A DNA stretch of 64,000 nucleotides from Phaeosaccion multiseriatum (lineage: Eukaryota; Ochrophyta, other classes). The stretch covers positions 2,294,001 to 2,358,000 of the forward strand of contig OZ218961.1 in the NCBI GenBank assembly GCA_965112735.1, read 5' to 3'. The notes beneath the pieces are model-generated. The model had not been told where the DNA came from and ran no database searches. It saw only the letters and a list, made by a program, of their open reading frames with translations. Below, piece by piece: positions 1-14,800 of this stretch; position 1 is the first letter of the stretch, and each line of letters begins with the position of its first letter. The translations under genes and the position numbers were made by a program.

Positions 1-125
1 TGTGTGTGTGTTGTGTGTGTTTGTGTGTGTTTGTGTGTGTGTGTGTATGTGTGTGTGTGGTTGTATGTGTGTGTGGTTGTATGTGTGTGTGTGCGTGTGT
101 GTGTATGTGTGTGTGTGTGTGTGAT
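1..125. repeat. (TG)n microsatellite
   Basis: Almost pure TG dinucleotides at the left edge, beyond the last visible exon of the minus-strand gene that runs off the window, so probably intronic. Reading frames through it are only Val/Cys repeats and are not coding. Confidence 0.9.
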
Positions 126-279
126 GTGTGGGGCGGAGAGGCGTTTTTGGGAAGGCGAAGGAAGGGAGCTCATATGTCAAGGAAGGCATATGGGCACGGG
201 GACGGTCAGAATATCCCTCTCTCTCCCTGTCACTCTCTCTAGCTACCTCTACTTCCTCCCTCTCTGTCTCTATCCATAC

Positions 280-2009
<1,730 letters not shown>

Positions 2010-2815
2010 CCTTCAATCTGTTTTCAGCTCACAAGGGCAGAAGAGTCCTGCTGATCTATTCCCGGGGAATCTGCCACTCTACTCCTCCATCCGACACATA
2101 GAGGGGATAAATCTACCATCCTCCTCTTTTAGCGATTATTTGTGGCCCCTTTTGCCTCTCCTGTTGGTCTTAAAAGGCCTTTGTTGCATGGCCCAGGGAA
2201 TACACGTTTCGTCGTCGCCAGTTGGATCTGGATTCCATCTCTTAGAGCACCATCGAGCTGAAACGGAAACTACAACGCCAACTGTAAGTGGCCAGGATTC
2301 GACCCTTATCGCCCTTACCTCACGGAACGCAGCTTCGTCGATAATTTCCTGTCTGTGTGTGACTGTTCTTCGTGTAATCATCTGGGGTATAGCCGAGGAA
2401 GACGGGCGTGCGAAATTGCCAAACCTTTTCCTACGCAGCTTGTCTTTCTGGCCTCCTTTCGCTGCGGACGAGCACCCCGAAAGGACTACGTCGACCGAGC
2501 CCGTCCGCCAAGGAGCAGGTCGGAAAGGACATCTGACGGAAAACCGTGCATGAAAGGGACTTCTTCTCATCGGAGCTGTATCACAGCAGAGATCACAGCA
2601 GAGGGAGGAGGAAGCTCCCTGTTGTGAATGCCCCCCACGATGAAGTAGTTGAACAACGCCTAAGCGAGGCCCCGAGTCCGATCAACCAGGGGGGCTGACG
2701 AGGATCCCCTACAGCCACCCACCTCTCTCCCTCTTGCATTGTGTGTGGGTGGGGAGTGAGGTGAGGTGCAAGGGTCTCGGCCCACCTAGGTACTCCTCTC
2801 CCTCTTCCGTCGGGA
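2010..2815. promoter_or_regulatory. Divergent intergenic region between left-edge gene and GCN2
   Basis: About 800 bp separate the two start codons. Unlike the introns it is almost free of simple repeats. Open frames exist on both strands (2140-2553 plus, 2136-2570 minus) but neither shows family similarity, and I treat them as chance. It probably holds both promoters and 5' UTRs. I see no convincing TATA box. Confidence 0.5.
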
Positions 2816-3393
2816 ATGGATCACACGGACTGCGCGCTGGAGCAGGCGCAGGAGATCGAGGCTCTACAGTGCATCTACCCCAACGAGTTCGAAGTGAGGT
2901 GAGTAGCGAACCAGAGAGAGAGAGACAGAGGTGGGGGAGGGGGGGGGAGAGGGAGGGAGGGAGAGAGAGGGGGGGAGGGAGAGGGAGGGAGCGAGAGGGA
3001 GGGAAGTGGAAGAGAGGGAGGGAGGGAGGGAGGGAGGGAGAGGGAGCGGGAGAGAGGGAGAGAGAGAGGGTACAAGAGGGACTGTTTCTGAGCATTAACC
3101 TCCCTCCCTTCGCTCCCTCCCCATCCACTGCCATCCTCCCACTTCCGTAAACAGAGCCGACGGCGCTTGGGGACAGAAGGTGGTCGCGATGCGAGTGCGG
3201 CCCATGTCGGTGCTCGAGGAGGAACGCTATGCAGAGGTATATAGTTCACGGGTATGGGCTATGTAGAGGTATACGGATGTAAGCCTTTCCTTCATTCCCA
3301 TCCTCCTTCCTCCCTACTTACCTTCCTATCTACGTACCTTCCAACGCATCCCCCCTACGTATCTATATACACCCCCCATGCATACATACTTAC

Positions 3394-3424
<31 letters not shown>

Positions 3425-4231
3425 CATACATACATGCAACCATACATACATACACACATACATACATACATACATACACACATACATATATACATACATA
3501 CCTTGCGAACTGAACAACGCGTTTCACACGACATCTTCGTCGTGACGTTTGCTTTACGGCTACGGTGCCCCCCCCCGCCCCATCCACTGCCATCCCCCTC
3601 TAACGTACCCCCCCCCCCTATCCTATCCTCAGGTGGTGGTGGTGGTGACTCTGGGCAAGCTATACCCCACAGTGCCCCCTCTTGTACGCCTTGAGGAGCC
3701 CCTCAACCTTACAGACAAGGAGGTCAAAAGCTTGCAGGAGGCTCTCACCAAGCAGGCAGAGAAGGTGGGGAAGTTGGTGATACAGAGGGAGGGAGGGAGG
3801 GGGGGAGGGAGGTTGGCAGGAAGGAGGAAAGGGAGGAGGGAAGGAAGTCAGTCACTCAAGAAGACAGACAGGCAGTGAGTGAGTGAGTTACTGAGTCAGT
3901 CTGTCAGTCAGTCAGGTAATGGATACGGTGTGTCTGTCAACCCCTCTACATCCCCTTTTCCTTCCCACTCCAACAGGTTGGCGACGTGATGGTGTTCGAA
4001 TTGATTACAACTGCTGAGGATTTCGTTACACAACACAACAGACCGCCCCGCAGCCTGTGGGAGCAGATGAAGGTGAGCAGCAGAGGCCAGCTGGAGGCCT
4101 ACGGGTAGAGAAGGGGGGGGGTGGAGGGAAGGGAGAGAGGGGTAAGATGGGGAGCGTGTGTGTGCGTGTGTGAGAAAGAAAGAGAGAGAGAAGGAGAGAG
4201 AGAGAGAGCGAGAGAGGGAGAGAGAGAGAGA

Positions 4232-4272
<41 letters not shown>

Positions 4273-6173
4273 GGAGAGAGAGAGAGAGAGAGAGAGAGAC
4301 TGCATGAGCAGAGGCAGAAGAACGCCCACCGTTTCGGCTACGGTGCTCTCATTTTTTTACTACGACACATACACGTCTGAATCCCTCCCCTTATTCCTCT
4401 AAACTGCTCCTCTCCCCTCTCCGCCTCTCATTGTCCATACGACTCTTACTCCCATTTCTACTCCCTGTACTCTCTGTATGCCTCTAGCACGACGAGTGGG
4501 AGCGGACAGAGCAGCAGAGGGAGGAGGATAGGAAGGAGGAGCAGGCGTATGGGCAGGAAGAGGAGCGGAGACAGCGAGCGCAGGAGGTGTGTGCGTGTAT
4601 CTGTGCGTGTGTGTGCGTGGGTGGGTGGGTGCGTGCTATCCTGGCGGAAGGTATATGGGCATGCGGACAACTGGTGAGGCCTTCCGTCCTTCCTTCGCTA
4701 CTTCCTTCCTTCCTTCCCTCCCTCCCTCCCTCGCTCCTTCCCTCCTTCCTTTCTTCCTTTCTTCCTTCCTTCCTTCCTTTCTGTACCCCACCCGCTCACG
4801 TCGGTCCCTCCCCATCCACTGCCATCCATCGCAGGAGGCGGCTGCAAAGCTGAACGAGGAGATCCAGATGGCAGTGGATGGACAGGTGGCCCTGACCCAA
4901 GCAGCCATCGGCCAGGCCAACGCTGCTGCCGTTCCCGTGGGGGCTTTTCCCGGGGGGCTGGGAGGTATCCCGGGGGGGCTGGGAAGGGATGCGTCACGAG
5001 CCAACCCTTATGCTGAGGAGGGCGATGACTCCGACAGCTCGGGTGCGTGGGTGTGTGGGTGCGTGGGTGCGTGTGTGGGTGCGTGTGTGTGTGCGTGCGT
5101 GTGCGTGTGTGTGTGTGTATGGTGTGTACGTGTGTGTGTCTGTGCGTTCGTCAACACATCAAAGTCCTTCTCTCTCTCTACTCTCTCTCTGTATCACTCA
5201 TGCTCTCCCTCTCTCTCGCGCTCTTTTGGCTCTCTCCCTCTCTCTCACTTCCCCTCTCTCCCTCTCCCTCTCTCTCCCTCTGTACCTCTCTCCTTTTCAC
5301 CTTCTCTCTCCCCCCTCCTCCCCCTACTTTCCCTCTCCCACTCTCCCCTCCTCTCCATCACCTCTCTCTCCTCTCCCTCCCTACGTAACCTTAGGTAACC
5401 GATCGCTCGACAGTTACCTTGACAGTTACATGGAGAGCAGCAGGGCCCCCTCCAACTCCATCTACCGCATGCAGTTCAAAGAGCTCGCCCCTCTGGGCAA
5501 GGGAGGCTTTGGAACCGTCATGAAGGTGTGATGGGGAGGGGATGGCAGTGGATGGGGAGGGGATGGTAGGGGATGGCAGTGGATGGCAGTGGATGGGAGG
5601 CTCCTAACCTTTGCTACCTGACCCTAAGTGTCGCGTGCCTCTCTACTCTGTATCACCAACTGCTATACTCTCTCCTCCTCTCCTGTCCCCTCCCTTTCCC
5701 TTTTCTCCTATCCTCTCTTCTCTTCTCCTCTCCTCTCCTCTCTTCTCCTCTCCTCTCCTCTCCTCTCCTCTCCTCTCCTCTCCTCTCCTCTCCTCTCCTC
5801 TCTTCTCCTCTCCTCTCCTCTCCTCTCCTCTCCTCTCCTCTCCTCCCCACTCCTCTCCCCTCCCCCCCCCCCCGAGCAAACCGTAACCAACCCTACCCAA
5901 ACCCCCTACCCCGTATAACCAGGTTAAGAACCGCGTGGACAAGGGGGTATACGCTGTGAAGAAGGTCCCCTTGGACCCGCTGGACAGGGCGGGCAACAAA
6001 AAGATCCACAGGTATGAATGTATGACCAACTGCTACTCATATGGCTCCTCCTACTCCTGCTGCTGCTGCTGCTGCTGCTACCCAAATGATTGCTCCTACT
6101 CATTTTGCTCCTCCTACTGCTGCTGCTGCTGGTGGTGGTGCTACCCATATGATTGCTGCTACTCATATGGCTC

Positions 6174-6211
<38 letters not shown>

Positions 6212-6215
6212 ACTG

Positions 6216-6250
<35 letters not shown>

Positions 6251-7886
6251 CATGTGCCTGCCCCTGCCCATATGCCTGCCCCTTGCCCGTTACACTTGTT
6301 TACTTCAGGGAAGTGCACACTCTCCGGAGCATGATTCACAAGAACATCGTCAGGTGGGGGGACTGTAGAGGCAGGGATGGCAGTGGATGGGCGTGAGTGA
6401 AGTAGGTGGCAGTGGATGGTAGTAGATGATAGTGGGTGGGTGTATTATGTATGGCAGTGGATGGCATGATCCACAAGAACAGGTGGGGTAGCGTAGGGGG
6501 CTGGGATGGCAGTGGATGGCTGTGGATGGCAGGGGGGGGGAGGGTTTGGATGGGTTCGTTCCTTCCTCCCCTCCTTCCTTCCTTCCTTCCTTCCTTCCTT
6601 CCTTCCTTCCGTTCTTCCTTCCGTTCTTCCTCCCTCTCTCTCTTTCGCACTGTCCCTTGACACTTGCTCTTCCATCCTCCCTCCCTTCCTCTCTCTAGGT
6701 ACTACACGGCCTGGGAGGGAGACGAAGCCCCAGAGGAGGAGGGCAGCACCCAGGGGGGTAGCAGCAGCGAAGAGGGGGGAGATTTTGCTGACGAAGTGCT
6801 CGTCCCGGCCGTACCGCCCCGAGGTGAGAAGCGATGGCAGTGGATAGGGGGGAGGAGGTTGTCTATGTCTACTCTGTCCCTATACCCCACCCCTCCTGAG
6901 TCTTGAGACGCTGCTCCATTGACGTTAGCACAGAGGCTTCGATATCGATATCGACCTCCAATTTCTGGTGTTCGATATTTATGGATACGTAAGGGCACAT
7001 GGAACTGAAAACTGAAAACTATCCCTACACCCATACATAAACCCCCATCGCCCACATGTACTCCCCTACACCCCACACCCCCCAACGGTCCTGCTCCATA
7101 CCATCATGCCCCAGTCCTATGCAATACCCCTTGTCCCTGCCCTATGCAATACTCCTGCCCCAGTCCTATGCAATACTCCTGCCCCTGCCCTATGCAATAC
7201 TCCTGCCCCAGTCCTATGCAATACTCACTGCCCCTGTCCTGTGCGTGTGACTGGGTGCCCCTGCCCTATGCAATACCCACTGCCCCTGCCCTATGCAATG
7301 CTCAGGGAGGGAGGGGAGCGGCGAGAACGATGAAGATGAAGATGATGATGACGCCCTCTGGGGCTCCTTGGAAGAGTACAAGGGGGGGCATATGTCAGTG
7401 GACAGTAGGTCAGTAGACAGCGGCAGTGAGTCAATGGGCAGCAAGCGCAGCAAGGCCTTACGTAAGGCCAGTGGCAAGGGCCCTGGCAAGAGTAGTAAAG
7501 GGGTTGGTAGTACAGGCATTGGCAGTACGGTCAACGTCGTCGCCAACGGTCGGAGCACCACCGCAGAGGACCACCCAGCGCCCCCACCACCACCAATACC
7601 CGGGGGTGGAGGCGAGAGAGGAGTGGGGTCCCAGCCTCGAGCCATCCCCATCCCCCGGCCCGGTCGAGTAAGTGAGGGCATGAGTGGTGGAGTGCTCTTC
7701 ATAAACAGTGAGGATGAGAGAGAGGACAGCGGTAGCGGCGGTGAGGACGAGAGGCAGGGACGCGCACTCGAAGACGCACACGCACGCACACGCGCACGCA
7801 CAGGTGCTGACGACGACAACGTAGACAACCACCTTGGGGGGGACATTGAAGAGCAATGGCAGCACAGCAGCAGCAGTAGTAGTGAG

Positions 7887-7927
<41 letters not shown>

Positions 7928-8846
7928 TAGTGGGAGCAGCAGTGAGGGAGAGAGCAATGCTGAGGCTGCTTGCCTCGGGGGGGGGTTGGCAGCGCTTAAG
8001 ATTGGGCCTCGACCTTCGATGGTGGCTGAAGAGGCGGATGGCAGTGGATGGGATGGTGCATCAGGACCCGGGGGGGGAGGGGAGAAAGAGAAGAAGAGGA
8101 ATAAGAAGAAGAGTGAGGAAACTGGCGAAAAGGGCAAGAGCAAGGGAGAGGAGGAGGACGAGTACGAGAAGAGGAACAAGAAGAAGAAGAAGAAGAAGAA
8201 GGAGAAGAGGAAGAGGAACAAACCGAAGAAGAGGCAGAGGAGAATGAATTATAGAACATCCTGGACTGGCAGGGACCGCGGCGGTGGGGATGGCAGTGGA
8301 CGAGACAGCGACAAGGACAGCAGCAGAAGCAGCAGCAGAAGCAGCAGCAGGAGCGGGGAGGCAGCGTCCGATTGGAGCTGGGGAGATGACGACGACGGAG
8401 ATGGGGAGCGGGAGAGCCCGGCGGATGGCAGTGGATGGGGCGGGGCACCAGGCGGGATGGCAGTGGATGGGGCACCCACTCTGCTCAAGAGGGGCTCCTC
8501 CCTCACGGGGAAGGTGCTCTCAGACGCGGAGTTTTATGGGGTGCGTGCGTGCATGAAAGGGGGATTTGGCTTGAGTTCGTTGTCGATAGATGGGTTGATT
8601 GATTGGTGGATTGATTGGTTGATGGACTATTGACAGATTGATTGGTTGATTGGTTGGTTGGTTGATTGATGCCGCCCCTCCTCCCCCCCCTCCTCCCTCC
8701 TCTTCCTCCCTCCTCCCTCTCCCCTGCATACACCTAACGCATTGCCCCCTGCCGTCTGTCCTCTGCAGGGAGAAGTGGGGACATCGCCTCCATTGGGGGA
8801 GCACATCGTCTTCAGCTACAGGTGGGTCAGTATGTCAGTCAGTGGA

Positions 8847-8880
<34 letters not shown>

Positions 8881-11800
8881 AGTCAGTCAGTCAGTCAGTC
8901 AGTCAGTCAGTGGCTGGTGTCAGTCAGTCAGTCAGTCAGTCAGTTAAGCGGTCAGTCAGTGCCTGGTGTCTGCCCGCTAGTCGGTGGGCCTGCTGGGCTC
9001 TGGGCTCTGTCTGCCTCTCCAGCCATTTGTGAACTTGGTCTTTCCCTTTCCTGCTGTTCTTGACTTATGCATCACTCTCTGTTGCTGTCCCTCCCACTTG
9101 TTCTTGCTCGGTCTGGGAACTCTTCTTGCTCGGTCTGGGAACAGCTCCGCCGACCAATTCACAGGGCATTTCGAAGGAGGAGAGATACAGCAGCAGCAGC
9201 AGCAGCAGCAGCTGCAGCTGCAGCAGCAGCAGGTGGGCAGCATACAGCTCGGTAGCAAGAAGAGGAGCGGATTTGGGGTCGGGTTTGGTAGCCCCGAGGG
9301 GGGGGACAGGGAGTTGGGCGGCGGGGGGGTGCCCAAACAGGGGAAGAAGGGGGGCGCGCCAAAGGGTCCGCAGCGATTTCTGTACATACAAATGGTAAGG
9401 AATCTCTCCCCCTCTTTGCCTTTGTCTCTCTGTCTTTCCGTCTTTCCCCCTCTCTATCCTTCTCTTTCCCTTTCTCTCTCTTCCACTCTCTTTCACTCCC
9501 TCTCTTTCTGTCTCTGTCTCTCTCTCTCTCTCCCCTCTCCCCCTCCCCCCCTCTGTCTCCCCCCGTGTCTCCCAAACTTGCTCTTCACCCACACTGCCTC
9601 TCTGTCTCTCTGCTTACTTGCCCTTACGTAAGACTCACCTTGCCATCATTCCTATCATTACATCCACACCCCAATACATCAATCAATGCAATGTACAACC
9701 AACACGTGCACCTGAATGCCACATGTGCCACCTGTGACTATCCCAGGAGTACTGCGAACACACACTTCGGGAGCTCATTGACGGGGGTGGATTGGCATCA
9801 CAACCCAGCGAGGCATGGAGGATCTTCAGACAGGTCAGATGGATGGCAATAGATGGCGATGGATGGTAGTTGATGGTAGTTGATGGGGAGGATCTTCAGT
9901 CAGGTCAGATCAGATGGGATGGGATGGCAGGGGATGGCAGTGGATGGCAGTGGATGTGGGGGATCCTCAGACACGTTAGATCGGATGCCAGGGGATGGCA
10001 GTGGATGACAGTGGATCGAATGTGAATGATGGTTGCGAAGGATCCCCCCCCCCCCCCTCCACCCAATCACCCCCGCTTCCACTGACTTACTCATCACGGA
10101 CTTGTCATCACTGACGGTTACTGGCGACTCACAGATCTTGGAGGGTGTGCACTTCATCCACAACAAGGGCATTATACACAGGGATCTCAAGCCGCCCAGT
10201 AAGTCAATGAAGCAGGGACCGGGGGGGGGGCAGTAAGTCACTAAATAAGTCACTGAAGCAGGGGAGCGTGCGGAGAGCTCGAAGGCGGGGCGAGAGAGAG
10301 GCGTGTCAGACCGTTTCAGTTCAGGCCCAGCGAAGGCAGGCATGTGGAGGTATTCCACGCCCCCATGCACTGCCATCTTTTGATCCTACCCACCCGCATC
10401 CACTGCCATCCCCTCCCCGTAGACATCTTCATTGACAGTGAGGGCAACGCCAAGCTTGGAGACTTCGGTCTCGCGACTGCCAAGGAGAAGGCGAAGGAGC
10501 GCTTCAGCAGCGACCTTAATGACTTACTGACAGAAGGGGAGGAGGTGAGTGAGTACCGAGGTCACCAGAGTGACTTACTGACTTACTGCTACCGGCGGAA
10601 GTGGGGGAGGTGAGGGGCGTATGTGTGTGGACTATCACTGACTTATTAACGCCCAGGTTTGTGACTCATAACGCCCGAGGCGGGGGGAAGGGAGGGGAGA
10701 GGTGCACGTAGCCACGTCAAGTGTCAGTAGGCGTGACGCCAGGCACCGACAAGCCCCCCCGCCTCCTCAACCTCCTCCTCCTCCTCCTCCTCCTTCTCCT
10801 CCTCCTCCTTCTCCTCCTCCTCCTCCTCGTCCTCCTCCTCCTCCTCCTCCTCCTCCTCCTCCTCCTCCTTCTCCTCCTCCTCCTCCTCCTCCTCCTCCTC
10901 CTCCTCCTCGTCCTCCTCCTCCTCCTCGTCCTCCTCCTCCTCCTCGTCCTCCTCCTCCTCCTCCTCCTCCTCCTCCTTCTCCTCCTCCTTCTTCTCCTCC
11001 TCCTCCTCCTCCTCCTCCTCCTCCTCCTCCTCCTCCTCCTCCCCCTCCTCCTCCTCCCCCTCCTCCTCCTCCCCCTCCTCCTCCCCCTCCTCCTCCCCCT
11101 CCTCCTCTTCCTCATCCCCCCCCTCCTCCTCCTCCTCCTCCTCCTCCTCCTCCACCTCCTCCTCCTCCTCCTCCTCCACCTCCTCCTCCTCCTCCCATCG
11201 ACTTTACCACTGACTGCTTGCAGGGTGTTGGCGACGGCGCCAGCGACTTTGGCCCGGATGCCCATCGCGTGAACTCCTTACAGGCCACAGGCACCGGTAG
11301 AGCCTCCGCCGCCCTCTCGTCAGACACAAGCAGGAGCAGGGTAAGTGTTGCGTACGTACGTCCTTGCTCCCGTTGGCTCGCCTTTTGTTGCCTTTCGTTA
11401 GGGCCTTCACCTGAGCCTTCTGATCCCCTATCTGTTGTGCTCATTGGCTCGTCTTGCTTACTCTTGGTGCTCTGACGCCCTGGTGGTTTCACCCCTTTCT
11501 CTTGTTGCCTTTTTGGCCCATGGTGGTTGCCCTTGATGGTCGCCCTTGGTGTTCTCACTCACTCACTCGCTCACTCACTCGCTTAATCACTCACGTACAC
11601 ACACTCTTCCCTCACTCACTCACTCTCACTCACCCACACACTCACTCACTCACTCACGCACACACTCACTCACACACTCACTCACTCACACACTCACTCA
11701 CTGACTCACTCACTCACTCACTCACTCATTTACACTCACTTACTCTCACTCACTCACTCACTGACTCACTCACTAACTTACTCTCACTCACTCAATCGCT

Positions 11801-14800
11801 GACCCACTCACCCACTCACTCGCTCACCCACTCACTCACTTACTCTCACTCACTCACTCACTCACTCACTCACTCACTCACTCACTCACTCACTCACATA
11901 CTCTCACTCGCTCAATCACTGACCCACTCACTCACCAACTCTCACTCACTCACTCACTCACTCACTCACTCACTCACTCCCTCACTTACTCTCACTCATT
12001 CACTCACTCACTTACTCTCACTCACTCACTCACTCACTTACTCTCACTCACTCAATCGCTGACCCACTGACTCACTCACTCACTCAATCACTGACCCACT
12101 GGCCCACTCACTCACTCACACCCTCACTCACGCCCTCACTCACCCACTGACTGACTAGGGGGGCCATCACTTGATGGGGCTGAGTGAGACTGAGGAGGGT
12201 CTCACTATGACGGACGGGGTAGGCACAGGGCCTTACGTGGCACCGGAGCAGGAGGCAAAGGGGGGGGGCAAGTACGACCACAAAGCAGACAGTAAGTCAG
12301 TGGGTGAGGGGCAGGACAGGAGTGTGTGTTGTGTGCGTATGTGTGTGTGGGTGTGTATGCGTGTTTGTGTGCGTGTGTGTATTCTGTGTGGGCCTGTGTG
12401 TGTTGCGTAAGCATTACGTAAGCCGTCAGCCACCTCACTATCCCCCCCCCCCCCCCCCACTCCACTCCAGCCCAGTCCTGACACTAACGATGCGATGTTT
12501 GTAAGCTTACGCCATCTCGTGTAAACGTCTTATGTAATGTCTTATGTATGTTGTGTTGTATCAAACAGTGTACTCTTTGGGTGTGATTCTGTTCGAGATG
12601 TTCAATGCGCAGTTCGCAACGGGTATGGAGCGCATGGCCGTGCTGCACTGGCTAAGGGGCAGGTCAGTACTGAGTACTGAGTGCTCAACGTGCCCATATG
12701 CCTGCCCATATGCCTGCCCATATACCCACACATAACATGCCTGCCCATATGCCTGCCCCTCTGCACCGGCTAATGGGCAGGTCAGTACTGAGTGCTCAGC
12801 ATGCCCATATGCCTGCCCATATGCCTGCCTGCCCGTGTGTCTGTACACGATCCCGTCCATATAACTGCCAGGAGGGACTTCTCAAAGGAGCTTGCACGCA
12901 TAGCGGAGAGCTTCATGGAGGGGTACAGGGGGAGGGTGGAGGAGCAGGTCAGTGAGGGGTGTCAGGACGGAGAGGATACGATATATGGTGTCAGGACTGA
13001 GGGGTACAGGGGGAGGGTGGAGGAGCAGGTCAGTGAGGGGTGTCAGGACAGGGAGGATACGATATATGGTGTCAGGACAGAGGGGTACAGGGGGAGGGTG
13101 GAGGAGCAGGTCAGTGAAGGGTGTCAGGACGGAGGATGGTACGGATTAAGGTATCAGGACAGAGGGGATACGGTATATGGTGTCAGGACTGAGGGGATAC
13201 GGTATATGGTGTCAGGACTGAGGGGATACGGTAAGCCTTTAATCCATTAATCCGGGACCCTTCCCCTCTCCATGCTCTTTCTCCCTCCTCCCTTCCTCCT
13301 CCGTCTGCTTCCCTTGAACCGTTCCCCATATGCCTACCGTATGCCTACCGTATGCCTACCGTATGCCTACCGTATGCCTACCGTATGCCTACCGTATGCC
13401 CGCCATGTCCCATATGCCCATGTACCTCTCTCTGTGGTGATCAGGCCCAGAAAGTAATATCGTGGCTGCTGAGTGCCGATCCATCTGCCCGCCCCACAGC
13501 CACGCAGCTTCTCAACAGCCCCCTACTGCCACACAAAATCGAGGTAAGAGCAGGCTGTGGTGTCAGTCAGTCGGTCAGTCAGTCAGAACCTGGTGTCAGT
13601 CAGTCAGTACCTGGGTGTCAGTCAGTACCTGGTGTCAGTCAGTCAAAGCCTGGTGTGAGTCAGTGACTGGTGTCAGTCAATCAGTGAGGCAGTGCCTGGT
13701 GTCAGTCAGTCAGTGCCTGGTATCAGTCAGTCAATCCGTACATTCTGTGCTATGCATCTACATCACCAAGTGCTGTATCATCAACTGCTAAATCACCAAC
13801 TGCTGCTGATGGATCACTAACTGCTGCTGCTGCTGTATCACCACCTGCTGTACGACTCTATGACTCACAGGTGGAGGCCCGGTACCTGGACGATGCTTTG
13901 AGCATCCTCAACAACCCCACGGGTTCTTCATTCGGGCACGTCGTCGCCAAGCTCTTCCAGAGAGACACCGCCGATGTGAGTTTCAACTCGCTGTCCACCC
14001 TTCCTTCCCGTGTAGAGGAGTTAGCTGCTTGTGTTGCCTATATGTGTGCAGTATCGTGCCTACCCGCCCACGCACAAGCACACTCCCACTACGCCCATAT
14101 GCCTCTGTATCCCCCATATGCCTGTGTAGCCCCTTATCTCTATCCCTACCCATATGCCTGTGTGTCCCCTTATATCCCTACCCATATGCCTGCGTATCCC
14201 CTTATCTCTATCCCCACCCATATGCCTGTATATCCCCTTATCTCTATCCCTACCCATATGCCCTGCCCCCTATATGATACCCCTGTGCCTCTATCCTCCG
14301 TCAGCTGGTGGACCACACCTTCGATCTTGAGGCCCTGAAGCAGCTGGCAGACCGCCTGCTGCCCCCGGGGAGGGAAGGGGCCAAGACCAGCAATCCCCCA
14401 GGGGGGGACAGTAGGAGCGGCGCACCCCCCGGGGCCCTCCTTCCTGCGGCAGGGGGAGGGCTCGGCAGTTCAGACCGACACTACCCCGGGGTGGGGCTCA
14501 CCACCATCGTCGCCAGCATCTGTGAACAGGTGATTGGTGATTCATCTCTGTCGTACCGTACACAGTGTCTCTGTCTCTGCTTTCCCCCATCGCGAGCTCT
14601 CCCTCTCCCCTTCACTCCATCCTCGTTCTCACCCTGTCTCTCCCTCTCTCTCACTCTCTTTCTCTCTGTCTCCCTCTCTCTCTCTCTCCCTCGCTCTCCC
14701 TCTCTCTCTCCCCCCCCCCCCTCTCTCTCTTCCTCTCTCTCTCTCCCTCTCTCTCTGTCTCTCCCTCTCTCTCTCTTCCTCTCTCTCTCTCTCTCTCTCT

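Larger units (their letters stand above)
2816..4586 (+). other. GCN2: GCN2 exons 1-5: RWD domain and charged helix
   Basis: Exons 2816-2898, 3155-3236, 3633-3764, 3977-4072 and 4488-4586. The first four encode the RWD fold: the [14 protein letters not shown] start, then [17 protein letters not shown] with the family's YP..PP signature, then a long helix. In GCN2 the RWD binds GCN1. Exon 5 is a Glu/Arg/Gln-rich helix. The exon 3 donor is the unusual GTGGGG at 3765. Reading on would translate the dispersed TTGGTGATACAG motif (KLVIQREGG), so a misplaced donor cannot be excluded, but splicing to 3977 restores a clean RWD. Confidence 0.88.
4835..6823 (+). other. GCN2: GCN2 exons 6-10: linker and kinase N-lobe
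   Basis: Exons 4835-5042, 5395-5525, 5923-6011, 6309-6353 and 6699-6823. Exon 6 is an Ala/Gly-rich linker that includes one in-frame copy of the dispersed GGATGGCAGTGGATGG-type repeat (4866-4881, read as MAVDG). Exon 7 carries the P-loop, exon 8 the VYAVKKV strand with Lys290, and exon 9 the alpha-C segment [14 protein letters not shown] with the conserved Glu. Exon 10 has [10 protein letters not shown], where the YY.AW motif is typical of eIF2-alpha kinases, and then turns acidic. Confidence 0.92.
9747..13543 (+). other. GCN2: GCN2 exons 14-21: kinase C-lobe
   Basis: Exons 9747-9833 (hinge [11 protein letters not shown]), 10135-10198 (IIHRDLKPP), 10423-10544 ([19 protein letters not shown]), 11224-11340, 12159-12291 (activation segment to [10 protein letters not shown]), 12569-12662 ([13 protein letters not shown]), 12872-12947 ([15 protein letters not shown]) and 13445-13543 ([16 protein letters not shown]). 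HRD, DFG and APE are intact. The Asn after HRDLKPP is split across exons 15 and 16. Intron 16 is a (CTC)n tract ending next to the acceptor and intron 17 is 800 bp of (CTCA)n. Exon 20 has three candidate in-frame donors in an 81-bp tandem repeat. Confidence 0.93.

Noticed and set aside
2136-2570. 144-aa minus-strand and 137-aa plus-strand ORFs upstream of GCN2
   Set aside because: Open on both strands with no recognisable motif and no splice link to either neighbouring gene. Kept as an intergenic region.
10702-11475. 257-aa Pro-rich and 183-aa Leu-rich or Arg-rich ORFs
   Set aside because: These are translation of the (CTC)n array in GCN2 intron 16. Exon 17 begins after it in correct phase.
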